The notes under the pieces: generated by a model
The model's input: the letters and a program-made list of their open reading frames with translations, nothing else
What the model was told of the DNA's origin: nothing
Database searches by the model: none
Assembly (NCBI GenBank): GCA_030765065.1
Contig: CM060978.1
Coordinates: 60,168,421-60,232,420, forward strand
Direction: 5' to 3'
Length of the DNA stretch: 64,000 bases
From: Deroplatys truncata
Lineage: Eukaryota > Arthropoda > Insecta > Mantodea > Mantidae
Part shown: one piece after another, positions 1-11,124 of the stretch
Numbering within the stretch: the first letter of the stretch is position 1
Layout: each line of letters begins with the position of its first letter
Made by a program: the position numbers and the translations under genes

Positions 1-179
1 TAGCGTGAATTATTTAAGTTCACGTAGCCGGATAAATGGAACCATGCTTCATCTGTGATCCCTGTGATGAACAATATGGCTAGATTTTGCACCATAAACT
101 CCTGAAAACAACGACAATAATTCAGTCGTCTATCCTTATCTGGTTCCTGTAACTGATGGACAGACGTAATCCTACTCTG
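1..179 (-). pseudogene. IS630/mariner-like (DUF4817-type) transposase remnant, catalytic part
   Basis: Read on the minus strand, this stretch gives a continuous transposase-like segment: a KDRRLNYC helix region followed by TDEAWFHLSGYVN. In the IS630/Tc1-mariner transposases common in arthropods, that motif carries the first catalytic Asp. The frame runs off the left edge of the window. The N-terminal part of the same protein lies at 1067-1325, and an 883-bp TIR element separates the two. It is a broken gene with no intact start or end in view. Family assignment rests on motif recognition by eye; the segment is too short to name a subfamily. Confidence 0.7.
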
Positions 180-181
180 TA

Positions 182-1064
182 TTCACTCTTAGATTTATCC
201 GCGGCAAAACAAACCCACGTGGTCAGTGCACCATGGTGCAACATAGTAGCAATGTGCGCAGGAAAGTAGTCCCATGCTAATCTCTGAATTTTAGAATTAA
301 TTTATCCTTAAATAGTATCATATTCTATACAAATACATAAGGTTTTATTTAACGCTGATTTATACCGTAAAACAGAGTTATAAGTCCTATGATGCAATTC
401 GTATGAGTCACCTGATATCCGGGTAGACGCAGATATTGTTTACAGCCAGAAACGAACAGTTGTGTTTAGTATCATGGAGGACGGTGAATCCGCTCTAGTG
501 TTTTCGTCGAATTACGTAAAGCATTAGCCGCGCAAACCAATGACTAGTGGTGAAAAAACAATAGTGTTGCATCTTTATTATAAGTTATGTGAGAAATATC
601 CACCGGTGTTTCGAGTACAAGTATAAACAGTGCTTGTGCAGAAAAATCTGAAACGAGAAAAGCGGTTACACCCGGAAAAAAAAGCGCATGAAAAACGCGA
701 TGCAACAATGCAGTGATCTTGAGAAGAATGCAATTCGGGTAACAGTGCACAATTTCTTTTTTAAAATGAGCCGCCAGTGATTAATAAAGTGCCGCTTCCA
801 GAGAACCAATAAATTAAGTTATGGCATACCTGTTACTTTATTTTTCGCTCATTTATTTTAGAATTAACTATTATTTATACGTGCAAACGTTTATTTTGTT
901 ACAACTATCAATCTTATCATCTTTAACCCTAAACAGAATATGCTAGTCACCGCACATGGTCTGAAAGTGTGACAGTATATCTAGTGTGAATGGCGGAAGG
1001 ATACATTATAACGGTGCACTGGTCACCTGGGGTTTGTTTTGACACGGATCAACCTAAGAGTGAA
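182..1064. mobile_element. TIR element (883 bp, TA target duplication) inserted in a transposase gene
   Basis: The two ends are inverted copies over about 51 bp with roughly nine mismatches; each begins TTCACTCTTAG. The flanks are TA at 180-181 and TA at 1065-1066, the target duplication of the Tc1/mariner superfamily. Inside, the plus strand from 474 has a coding-like stretch including SGEKTIVLHLYYKL, which resembles the first helix of IS630-like transposases. Stops interrupt it and there is no room for a catalytic domain. This suggests an internally deleted, non-autonomous derivative. The internal resemblance is an inference; the TIRs and TA flanks are read directly. Confidence 0.75.
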
Positions 1065-1066
1065 TA

Positions 1067-1325
1067 TAGTTTAGACCTGCACTTTTCACAGCTCTCTGAA
1101 ACATTGAGTAGCTGTATGCTGTCTCCTGCGACAAACGTCTTAATGATTTTTTGAGTGACTGATCCATTCGTGCTCTTACGCCAACAACCACCGTGGGAAG
1201 CCTAGATGAACGAATTTTGCCTTTTTCACTCACCATAGATCCAGTTGTTTCCAATTTGTTTACCAGGCCCAGCATTGTGTTTCTTTGGGTAGGATTCCGA
1301 ACACCAAATAAAACAAACAATTACG
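1067..1325 (-). pseudogene. IS630/mariner-like transposase remnant, N-terminal HTH part
   Basis: The minus strand carries RNPTQRNTMLGLVNKLETTG followed by a second helix region with KKSLRRLSQET. This is the paired helix-turn-helix DNA-binding region (DUF4817-like) of arthropod IS630/mariner transposases. The segment ends KSAGLN just where the 182-1064 element begins, and the reading resumes in the correct order at 179 (SRITSVHQL). The two halves are therefore one protein cut by a later insertion. Upstream of 1325 the frame degenerates and no start codon can be assigned. Confidence 0.7.
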
Positions 1326-2163
1326 AATAAAACATGAAAATCTGCACATCTAGTCACAGGCAATGGAAATTCCAGAACATTCTGCATAATTTGGTGCTAA
1401 AATTGGGGCATTGAGTGAATTTCAACAAAATAATGAAAGAAAGAAATGTATCAGTTGCTCATAAATCACCCTGTAGGTACATGACAGAGAAATAAAATTT
1501 CAGAAACTCAGTAATTCCTCCCTGACACCGGACATAAAGTTGAAATTTATGAATTTTTTTCGAACGACAGCTAACTCTATTTTGTACAAAAAATACGGAC
1601 CTTGATGACTACGATATTCATGGTAAGCTTTAGAAAACCATTCACATAAAACGTAATAAAGATTTCACTTGTTGAGCACTTTATTCCACAGACAGGTATA
1701 ACCTCGCTTTATCAAAAATTTAAGTAGGACAATATTAACAGTGAAGAGTCATAAGATAAAATAAATGAGTCGAATGATATTAAAACCCTTCACTTACATC
1801 ATGGTGGTAAAAGATGGACGATCGTTTCGAGACTTCAAGGTCTCATCATCGGCACAGGAGACGACTGATTCTTGCTTCACAACACAAAATGTATCTGACC
1901 CATGTGGACGATTGGAAGGACCTCAGGTGGTAGTTTTCATAACTGCTGAAGGTGAACCAGAAGGCGGGTGACGTCATCCAACGATAGAATTTCAAAATTT
2001 ATAACTTGTAAATTATTTTTGATTATGAATATTTTTTCCCAAGCATCTAACATAGATGAATTATATATGGGTTTTAATAGTTAAAAGTCTTGACGAATTT
2101 CATGTTGTGTATTCTAAAAATAGTGGGTCACAGCGGAATTATCAGTTTGTTTTAATTTAATAT
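1326..2163. other. Unassigned AT-rich sequence
   Basis: I see no recognisable gene or repeat. A 68-codon open frame at 1765-1971 on the plus strand has no motif I know. The sequence around 1460 (CACCCTGTAGGTAC) could be a terminus of the transposon whose gene lies to the left, but no partner repeat is visible. Confidence 0.4.
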
Positions 2164-2463
2164 TTATTTGATGTTTTTTAAGACGGATTGAGAGGTTTCT
2201 TTTGTTGTTCTAATGTAGAAATTGTCACAAGGATCGCATTTAATTTTGTATATACCAGAAACAGTTTTCTTATCTTTGTCATTGACATTTGGCTTATTTA
2301 ACGTATTAATGATACTGAATCTATTCTGTGGAGCTAGCTTTATTCCATAGGTCTTAAAAATATTTTCAAATTTCTTAAATAATTTAGGAAGATAAGTCCA
2401 TTTCTTATATACCGATGGCGGTTCTTTAATGTTCTTGAGAGTACAGATCTCTTGTAACTGTTT
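2164..2463 (-). pseudogene. Penelope-like retroelement remnant: GIY-YIG endonuclease region
   Basis: The minus strand encodes about 95 residues ending at a stop near 2164. They include SGIYKIKCDPCDNFYI, which matches the GIY...FYIG core and linker cysteines of the GIY-YIG endonuclease at the C terminus of Penelope-like elements. Upstream, YLPKLFKKFENIFKTYGI resembles the linker between their reverse transcriptase and endonuclease. The catalytic Gly after FYI is replaced by Arg, and the reverse transcriptase is missing. The frame runs directly into RepA sequence at about 2464, so the element was truncated by, or joined to, that repeat. Confidence 0.65.
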
Positions 2464-2465
2464 TG

Positions 2466-3268
2466 TATTCCACCCAAAAATTCGATACCGAGATTTCACA
2501 GGAAATATATGCTTTGAGACCCCTTGAATCCAAAACAAGCATTTTTGGAAACATGTCCGTGTGTTTGTCTGTGTGTCTACGTCTGTAAACAGCATAACTC
2601 AGAAACGAACAGTCGGATAAACACCAAACTTGCTATTTAGGTTCAGTATCTTCCAGAGATGCGACACGAAGGTTTTCAAGAAAATCCCCCCAACCCAGAT
2701 TACCCTTTACATGGAACATTTTTCGAAAATTTTAATTTTCTCAAAATGGCTCTAACAATTTTGATTAAAATATCATGTTTAAGATATTTTCATGACAAAT
2801 GAAATGTGTATCTCGAATTTTCTGGGAATGTCTCCAAAAGTATTCTTCATTGTGAACGACTTTTGCATAACTGGTAAACCATAAGGGATAGACAAAATTT
2901 TACTACACAAAAAATGTAGATCCCGTTAAAACACACAGTTTATGTCATATAGGTACATTTTTTGTTGTTGAGTGAAGCATTTTCGAGATATTGCTTGTTA
3001 TTCCCTTAAATTTCCCAATACTTATACTTTTTCTAAAATTCGTTATTCATTTTTTTTATGCCCTGGACATGCAAAGAGAATAGAATGCTCCACATAGCAA
3101 CCAGCGCTTAAAATATTTGACTATCGCTTGCATCTACAAGAAAATTAGCAATAGGATTAACATCTCGATATCTCGATTAACATGAAGCATATGGAGAATA
3201 AGCGTTTGTAGAAATAGTTTGTACAAGAGTAGAGAAAGTCATGTGAGTGTAACACATAAGATTTTTTA
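2466..3268 (+). mobile_element. RepA copy, 5' truncated
   Basis: It starts within the conserved block TTCCACCCAAAAATTCGATA, lacking the terminal ACTTTCTCTAC. It then runs through the CATAACTCAGAAACGAACAG and GCGACACGAAGG blocks to the 3' end GTAGAGAAAGTCATGTGAGT and AACACATAAG. It abuts the Penelope remnant on its left. The forward direction used for this family in all entries is ACTTTCTCTAC... first, ...CACATCAGATTTT last. Confidence 0.85.
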
Positions 3269-4508
3269 TATTTATAGTGTTTAACCATATTATTAATTGT
3301 TTTGGATCAAAGCCATTCTTTAGAGCTGTCTATCATTTTATCGTAACTTCTCTTGTTTGTTTCCTACGATATGAATTCCCAACCGATGTAGTACGCTGCA
3401 TGTTTCCTTTATATAAACATGGCGCAACAACTGGAGCCCTTGTTAATATTGATAGTAGATCCTGCTCGTATTGAAGCGATAGTTAAACAAACATCTGACA
3501 GTCTGCTCCCACACAGTAGCATGACCTCATAGGGTTGCGTGTTCCCCTCAACGTCATGCAAGATTTCTCTTGATACGAAACCCAGACTTAGTGGCTTAGG
3601 AGCGTTCCTCCCCCACACCATGACCATGGAAACTACGTTCTGGAGGTGAAACCCCAACATTTAAAATATACCAGGTTCCATTCAAGAAGAAATATCTGAT
3701 GTGTTAGTTTAAATGAATTTCTCTACCCATTATCGTATATTCTTATAAACCTTCTACAAACTACTATTTCTGAAGCTCGTGCCCCTATCCACTTTAAGTT
3801 AATTGCAATAAAGAGTTATTTAAATAGTGTGCCTTTGTCCAGTTTAACTGTCACTTCACTAATTTTCACTGTTTTAATCTAATTCAACTTCCACTGAGAA
3901 TTAACTTAGTTCACATAGTCACTTCCCTAATGTGGCGTAGCGCCGTAATGAAATACGCAGTACGCAAACTCTTCTCCAAATACTTCACTCGCTGCGGAGT
4001 CGAACACAAGACGTCTCCAATTTACCCTGTAGTAGCAGTACTCACTGCACCTCAAGGCAGTAGTCACAAATTTGCTAGGAAAACAGCACTTATTTTTATA
4101 AATGGTTATACAGCTCAGATTGGGTGTAAGGAAGAGGGTCATGGCCGGAAGGGGGAGGGTTAGCGGCTATGTGGCAGGTATTTGTTTTTTAAATAATAGC
4201 GTATGCTTGTGAACAAGTTTCTTTCTGTTCCTTTTTTTGTTTAGTGTGTGTGATTTTTGTTGTTAGTTTATCTTTTTTTCTTTCTTTTCATTTCTTGTAA
4301 ATATCATTAACTTTAAAGTTTAGTGTGATGCATATAGTCTGAAAAATATGAACTACGGTGTATTACATAGGCATGTATGGTCTATCTGACCCGTGCGATG
4401 TATGAGTTTGAACATGTAAAATCCCTAAGATCAATAAATACACTACTCTACTCTGATCTGCTTACTGAATGACTCAATGACTGATTAGTCTCCCGAGAAC
4501 ACTCGCTT
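3269..4508. other. Unassigned sequence with a degraded repeat edge and a possible tRNA-like SINE
   Basis: Bases 3711-3830 resemble the start of a reverse RepB copy (CTCTACCCATTATCG, then CTTCTACAAAC). Around 3985-4060 the minus strand has a B-box-like GTGTTCGACTCC preceded by a possible A-box, as in a tRNA-derived SINE, but I cannot find its tail or flanking repeats. An AATAAA lies near 4433 in a stretch that could be a LINE 3' end. Open frames at 3409-3660 and 3927-4163 match nothing I recognise. Confidence 0.3.
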
Positions 4509-5015
4509 ATATCAGGTGGCCCAACGGCGCGTATTGATGTGTGCAGGTAATAATTCATCGTGCGTTAAGAGTTGCGGAACTCAACGGGGAATTCCAAGTA
4601 AATACAGGTCAGTGGGAACAGGCGCATTAGCACCCTAAATAACCACTACAGCGATTCTCACAACCGTCCAGAAGGGTATGCGGAGACGGTTGGAACATTG
4701 TATCAATCAAAAGGCGAAATTTCCAACATCTATTCAATGAGTGAAGTCAGCACAACAGCACCGTTAAATGATAATAATTTTAAAAATAACATTTATAATA
4801 AAAAGCGAAAAAATGGCAGTGAAATACTGCGTGCTGTCATGTTTGTTTGCCTATAGATAGTCCGTAACGTTAAACAACAATAGCTTAAACACAATTAAAA
4901 ACAGTGAATAGGTCAATTAATATATTTTAATTATTTATCAGTCTAAAATGCGAGTTTATTCCCTCAAAAATAAAGCCTGTGTAACTGAAATGGAAAATGT
5001 TCTAAGAGCTTAGCC

Positions 5016-5105
5016 GTCTATTTTTGTCTATCATCACGGAGAGTGCACTCTACTGCAATGGTCTGTTTTTGTCTATCATCACGAACTCTACATACTACTG
5101 TAATC
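5016..5105. repeat. 45-bp tandem duplication
   Basis: Two adjacent 45-bp units (5016-5060 and 5061-5105) share TTTTTGTCTATCATCACG and then diverge, with similar ends (CTACTGCAATG versus CTACTGTAATC). It lies inside the inverted-repeat element, just before the SINE. Confidence 0.7.
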
Positions 5106-5177
5106 CTGAATGTGCCTATAAATGAGCGCATCCGCTCATCGTCTTTGCTGATAAGCAAGAGTTGTAGAACGAAGCTC

Positions 5178-5365
5178 GACTGGCCCCATAGCTTAGTCGG
5201 TAGAGCACCTCCCAGCTGTGTGAGAAGACTTGGGTTCGACTTCCGGTTGGAGTGGGGATTTTTCTCTGGCCAAAATTATTCCCTATCCTTCCCCTCCCCC
5301 AGGAGTCTGAAGTTATGAATGGGAGTGTGAATGTGTGATATAATGATTAAAGCCCTAAGTTTACT
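5178..5365 (+). mobile_element. tRNA-derived SINE
   Basis: The head reads GCCCCATAGCTTAGTCGGTA, with an A-box-like TAGCTTAGTCGG. About 45 bases on comes the B-box-like GGGTTCGACTTCC. A pyrimidine-rich body follows (TATTCCCTATCCTTCC), then an AT-rich tail near TAATGATTAAAGCCC. The acceptor stem does not pair well, so this is not a working tRNA gene. Target duplications were not identified. Confidence 0.6.
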
Positions 5366-5626
5366 AGAAACCCAAAGACAAGCGAATACGAGTTAGCACC
5401 ATTGCCTGTAGGCAATAACGTGTTCGAAGGTAAGGCCATCGATAAGACGATTGTAGTTAAGGGTATAAATGGAACTTAATTAAGAATAAAACGAAGTTCA
5501 CTCACACTAATTTGCTAGTTCCCCACTGACCTGTGTTTACATAGAATTGCCCCGTTGAGTTCCACAACTCTTAACGCACGAAGAGATATCCACACACTTG
5601 AAATACGGCGCAGTTGGGCCATCAGG

Positions 5627-6127
5627 TATAGTCAATGGGTTCTTCTACAGAACTGCTGGAATATCTGGATACACGTTCTGGAGGCAGGGGGAAAGAAACT
5701 TCCAGATGGCCCTGATTATCTCCCAATAGGGCTTCCGATGTTTAGGACGGGCGATAGCGCTTCTTATCTTTGTTTATCTCAGACTGCCTGGCGCTGACCT
5801 CCCGATAACCTTAGGTCATAGCCGCTGCATTACAATAGTTTCTTTACAATATTGTTATAGGTACAAAGAGAATAGCTACAGTAAAATGTTTACAACTGGT
5901 CATTGCATTACTAGGCTTGAAATTAATGACTTTGCCAGAAACTGAAACTTGACAGAAGTTCAAAAAAATGACAAAAGCATTGAAAAATTCAAATATATGA
6001 TAACGGATATATCAGAAATGGCTGGGGTCACTAAACAATTAGAAATAAATGGTGTGTTTAAAAAATATGTACATTTTGTTTACCTATAGTATGTTTTCGT
6101 CTCTCTCTCCCTCCCTCTTTGGTTTTA
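5627..6127. other. Unassigned sequence
   Basis: Nothing recognisable. The GC-richer part at 5680-5820 could be old SINE body, but there is no A or B box in place. Confidence 0.3.
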
Positions 6128-6262
6128 CAGTTATACGGGGTCTTGTGCTTGTCAGTAGATTTACTAACATGTAAAAGAACTCCTGCGGGACGAATTTCCG
6201 GCATACCGGCTGCGCTGATATGACCCTGGCAATCGGCACCGTCGTTAAGATGCAACATATGT
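6128..6262 (+). mobile_element. SINE 3' segment (AAAAGAACTC type)
   Basis: The stretch GTAGATTTACTAACATGTAA followed by AAGAACTCCTGCGGGAC and TTCCGGCATACC, ending CGTCGTTAAGATG, is the conserved 3' body of a widespread arthropod SINE type. The tRNA-like head is missing. A related 3' body lies in the SINE at 20674-20925, which shares GTAGATTTACTG and GTAAAAGAACTC. Confidence 0.5.
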
Positions 6263-6725
6263 TTGTATTGCGAATGGCATCAATACCTTGAAGCAAGTTT
6301 ATCGCCAGTGCCTCTAGCACAGGATTAACGAAAGATGGGTAAAAGCGGTGGATGTCAACAGACATAAGGTTATCTTAGTGAAATGGGTGTATCGTACCTT
6401 TCCAGTATTTACATTTAGAACTTCTTTCGCTAACGTCTCGTAAACTCGCAATGTCACCATGTATGCTGATGGGTAACTCAAATAAATTGGACGGTTTTTG
6501 TAGCGTAGAGTGGCACAAATTTTAATAAAAACAACTGAAGCAACATTTATAAACATTCTAAATATTTTAAATATGTTTAAATACTTTAGTGTATCTGTTT
6601 TTTATTGGCTTTTGTCTCGGAACTTGAATTCTGACTAAAACGGGGAAGGTCATTCACACAGCAGCCAGTAGCGTAACGATAGACTACCCCTCCCATCCTT
6701 CCAGTTCGGAAATAGCATTCAACCA
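6263..6725. other. Unassigned sequence
   Basis: No gene or repeat recognised. Short open frames here carry no motif. Confidence 0.3.
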
Positions 6726-7642
6726 CGAAGAAGGTTTTATTGCCGTATTGTTGTTTGCCCCACGCTTTGGGAGCCAATTTGAAGTAGTTTTTTTATTTCA
6801 CATATGGAAAACAAATTTGAAGTAAGAGTTGTATTGTAGTTCAACTGTTTCTTTAAACATTATATATTTATGTTTGCTTCGGCTGCGTCAGTATTATTGT
6901 TAGAGACATTGATTTCTGTGTAAGGCGTGGTGCGGCTGAAGAATGTGGGCTTACACACATTATAATTTTTAATTCACTCCTTTTTATTCATTCTTGACAC
7001 GATTTAAATAACACTTCACTGATATAGAAAGCTGTGAGATTTTTTTTATTAATTACTTGCAGTTTTTATCACGTAAATTATTTTTCGTCTCACACCAATG
7101 CGTATTAAATTTCTCGAGGACGCATCTCGCGTCCGGTTAGGAACACTGTCTATAACCAACTCGTCCAGTTATGAGCGCTGTGTATAAGCAACTGACTTGA
7201 TTTCTACCGCCTAAATTTGTAAATTTCTGTATTTCAATTTCTGATTGGCTAATCCTAGTCCAATAGAATACCTTCATTTAACTAAAGACTTTTTCTGGTT
7301 GTTGGTTGGCTATTTTTATAAACTGTCACTAAAATTACATTATTGTTGCTCCAAGAAACAGTAGTAGTATTATTAAACATTCTAATTCATTATTGCCTCA
7401 AGCTTACTTCGTTGTCAGCAACCTTTAACCTATTATTCTCACAGCTCCTACATTATTAAAGTATGTAATACATTCACCCAACATAATTGAAGATGTATAC
7501 AATAATATAAACATATATAATAACTGTAATATACACTTTTTACATATTGTTACATACACATATTGCTTTAAAGCGGGCTGTTATTATATTTTATGTTATA
7601 TAATTTGACTGTAATCATTGAAGTGTTCAAAATACTTCCTCA
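6726..7642 (-). mobile_element. LTR-1 copy (solo-LTR-like), 917 bp
   Basis: The reverse-strand copy ends with the family start (TGAGG, here CCTCA at 7638-7642). It contains the family landmarks: the AACTGTTTCTTTAAA block, GGCTGCGTCAGTATTATTG, CTCACAC, and the CCAAT-type motifs around 7240 and 7300. The other end is CG instead of the expected TG. Flanking 4-mers are ACCA (6722-6725) and GCCA (7643-7646), an imperfect target duplication. No internal retrotransposon coding region is attached. Confidence 0.75.
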
Positions 7643-7839
7643 GCCATGCAAATTGTGTGATCGATGGTCACTTCCATCCCGCGTGCAAAGAACGCACAAA
7701 GTGTCCTGTGAAAAGTACTTCTGCACTACCACAGCATCAAACTGTTTATCAAGTCGGAAACGCATGCAGTCCGAGGTTCAATTCCTTACCTCCCCTTTCA
7801 GACAAGGGGCTCGCTGAACTAATAATGACCTAATTTGAA

Positions 7840-8108
7840 GACCATTACAAAAGGTATCATAAAAATTCCTTCCGAATGATGAGAACTTCACAGGTTATTC
7901 CCAGAAAATTCAAGATATACATTTTATTCACCATGTAAATACCTAAAACATATGGTATTTTAATAAAAATCGTAACATCACTTTTCCGAAATTACAAAAT
8001 ATTTGAAAAGCTTTACATGTAAAGATGCTGAGCTTAAATACCAATATTTGTATTTACTGGAATTTTCGTTTCTTGAGTTATGCTATTCACACACACAAAC
8101 ACACCTAA
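7840..8108 (-). mobile_element. RepB fragment
   Basis: Reverse orientation: AATTCCTTCCGAATGA, CCCAGAAAATTCAAGATATA and TTTCTTGAGTTATGCT match the RepB core, ending in a short CACACACAAACACA tract. It is truncated at both ends. An isolated RepA/RepB terminus (ACTTTCTCTACTAGGTATA) follows at about 8134. Confidence 0.7.
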
Positions 8109-8265
8109 TCTACAATTACATTATTACTTTCTCTACTAGGTATATAGTGTAATATCTGTTTCCTAATGCCAATAATTCGAGAAAAATCCTCTTTTTATTA
8201 TCCCTAATCGAAGTAATTGCTATGTTACTATCAAAAACTCCAGTTTGAAAATGATAATTAATCTA

Positions 8266-9113
8266 TTTTTACTTTCTCTACTACGTATAGTAAGTACGGG
8301 AAGTATTGGATTCCACCCAATAATTCGATACCAAGATTTCACCGGAAATATGTTTTGAGACCTCTTGAATCCGAAAAAAGCATTTTTAGAAACATGTCTG
8401 TGTGTGTGTGTATCTGTGAACAGCGTAACTCAGAAACGAACAGTCGGATAAACACCAAACTTGCTATTTAGGTTCAGTATCTTCCAGAGATGCGACACGA
8501 AGATTTTCAAGAAAATCCACCTACCCCAAATTACCCTTTACATGGAACACTTTTGGGAAATCTTAATTTTCTCAAAAATGGCTATAAGGAGTTTGGTTAA
8601 AATATCATATGTTTAAGATATTTTCAAGACAAATGAAATGTATATCTCGAATTATCTGGGAATGTCTCAAAAAGTATTCTTCATTGTGAACGACTTTTGC
8701 ATAACTGGTAAACCATAAGAGATAGACAAAATTGTACTACACAAAAAATGTAGATCGCGCTAAAATGCACAATTTATGTCATATACATTGTTTTTTTTGA
8801 GTGAACCATTTTCGAGATATTGCTTGTTATTCCCTTAAATTTTCCAATACTACTCATACTTTTCTCAAATGGGAATTCGTTATTCATTTTTTATGTACTG
8901 GGCATGCAAAGATAATGGAATGCTCCACATAGCAACCAGCTCTTAAAATACTTGACTATCGCTTAAAGCTTTCCATTTCCCCTTGCATCTACAAGAAAAT
9001 TAGGTATAAGGTTAACATCTCGATTAACTTGATGCATATGGAGAATAAGCCTTTGTAAAAATAGTTTGTACAAAAGTAGAGAAAGTCATGTGAGTTTAAC
9101 ACATCAGCTTTTT
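8266..9113 (+). mobile_element. RepA copy, near full length
   Basis: It begins ACTTTCTCTACTACGTATAG within a T-tract and ends AACACATCAGC followed by TTTTT. The subterminal inverted repeat pair is present (GTAGAGAAAGT near 9080). The microsatellite is short (TGTGTGTGTGT near 8400). Confidence 0.9.
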
Positions 9114-9116
9114 AGT

Positions 9117-9915
9117 ATAGTAGGAGGGGAAGTATTGCATTTCACCCAAAAATTCCATACTGAGATTTTACTGGAAATACATGTTTTGAGGCGCCCTGAA
9201 TCCAAATAAAGCATTATTGGAAACATGTCCGAGCGTCTCTAATAACAACATAACTCAGAAACTAATACAAAAAAAACTTTTGGTATTTATGTTCAATATC
9301 TTCCAAAGCTGCGACACGAAGACTTTCAAGAAAATCTCCAACGCCTCAAACTAGATGATAAAGGTTTCCGAAATTTTTGAGCTTATAAAAATGGCTCTAA
9401 CGATTTTCATTGAATTACCACATATTAAATGTATTTACTGACAAAATGTATATCTTGAATTTTCGGAGAATAGGCTATGAAATCATCTTCGTTCAGAGGG
9501 ATTTTGAATAATCTTTCATTACTGGTAAACGTTAAGTGATAGAATGAAAATGTACTGCATAAAAATTGTGGATCTCTGTAAAACATACAATTTATTTAAA
9601 ATAAGCTTTTTGTAGAATGATCTGTTTCTGAGATATCCATTATTAAAAGTTGGAATTTTTTAGTTTTTGGAAAGTCCTTTAACATTCATTTGTTTCTCGC
9701 GATTGTATGGAAACAGTATGGAAATTAAGGCCAACATATGGGTCCATTTCTAAAACATTTGACTATCGCTGTTCTCTTTGTATCTATAACGAAATAGTAA
9801 TGTAGGTTTATTTGTATTAAAATGTAGTAGATAGTAAAATAAGAAGATTAGTGTACTAATAATAAACGATAGAGGGTGGAGAAAGTCATCTTAGTGTGTC
9901 ACATCAGATTATTTT
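9117..9915 (+). mobile_element. RepB copy
   Basis: It follows RepA directly, starting GTAGGAGGGGAAGTATTGCA, and shares the RepA block order but with RepB diagnostics: GGAAACAGTATGGAAATTAA, GGCCAACATATGGGTCCA and TGTATCTATAACGAAA. It ends GGTGGAGAAAGTCATCTTAG and ACATCAGATT. Confidence 0.85.
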
Positions 9916-11124
9916 TATACTATCGTCTGAGTGCAATAACTTAGGTAATTAGCTCGTTTCAATGTTATATTTTACTTTTCGCAGTCAAAGTAGAAGAAAG
10001 ATATTTACATGATATAAATGCATAGGATGTATACATGCTATAGCGAATCAGGCAAAAACAGGTTTAAAGATCACAAAAATATTTCTTAAGGCTGTGTTCT
10101 AAATTAGTGTAACTTCAAATTCTGAGGCTGTTTGAGTCAACATGGTTAAGAACCTCTAAAGATGTATAAATTTCCCGAGCGGAAGGACCAAAAATGTTTA
10201 CAAGGATGGAAAAAAAGAATATCCGAGTAAATAAGACGAGTAAACAAATAAGGTAAAGAAAACGAGCGCGTTATAACATTGGTAAGAAGTAAATAACAGA
10301 AGCATAAAATTAAACTGAGGTATTTGCTTTTAAATCATGGGGTAGCGGTATTAATTATAATAATGATAAATATTCTACTGCGTCTGCTAATTAAGTCTGT
10401 TTTTGGAGGAGTTCGTTTTGAGAAGGAAAGTGTTACCTTTTCGAAGTAACGTGTGTATAGCTGCATGAAACACTGAATGTACAGTCGATAGCATGGAATT
10501 GTGCCCATATAATTTACGCTGGTTTATGTTAGTAAGAAAATACTAAACCGTCACGTCCAGTCGCCACCTTTTACTCTCACTTTTCCTTCGCTCCTGAGCC
10601 TAAAATCGACCTCTATTCACAGTAGCAGTATTTTGACGTCAAACCAATACGAGACGGACTCATTCGGAGAATGATGTGATCCGTCGTTTCGAAGCACGCC
10701 TTCCAGCCACTCAGGGGAAATATTTTCGTATTCGTCCCCTTTCGCCGCTCACCTTGGCCTGACCTTGGTTCATAGGCCTTGAATTCAAACCAATAAGAGA
10801 TTGGCCTACCCCGAGCTGCTGTGGAACTCAGATGATAACGAGCTTTAACAAAGAAAAGCAGAAGTATTTCGTCCGAACATTTTATTTCTTGATATTATTT
10901 CATGTTAATATTGCATTTCTCTCCTTGACTTCCTTATTAACGCCCCAGTTTTTACAACCAATAAACCTATTTGTCGGTCATTTTAAATCACATGTTGGTA
11001 ACAATGTCTGGTATATTATAAAAATATTAAAACTCATAAACTAACTTTTTAGACAGCTTGGCCTAAGAGCAGAGCTTCTAACACAGTGCACACTACCTAA
11101 ACGTTTTATATTGTTACCCTAGTG
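9916..11124. other. Unassigned AT-rich sequence
   Basis: Includes a relatively GC-rich stretch at 10540-10830 with no motif I can identify, and an open frame at 10832-11044 without recognised domains. No repeat from the families described here. Confidence 0.35.

Larger units (their letters stand above)
4509..5626. mobile_element. Long terminal inverted-repeat element
   Basis: Left arm 4509-4619 and right arm 5518-5626 are inverted copies. Shared blocks, in left-arm orientation, are TCAGGTGGCCCAAC / CTGATGGCCCAAC, CGTGCGTTAAGAGTTG, GGAACTCAACGGGG and ACAGGTCAGTGGG. The spacer of about 0.9 kb has no transposase that I can see. It contains a tRNA-derived SINE and a 45-bp tandem duplication. The exact outer ends and a target duplication are not clear, so this could be a long-TIR non-autonomous DNA transposon or an inverted duplication. 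Confidence 0.65.
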
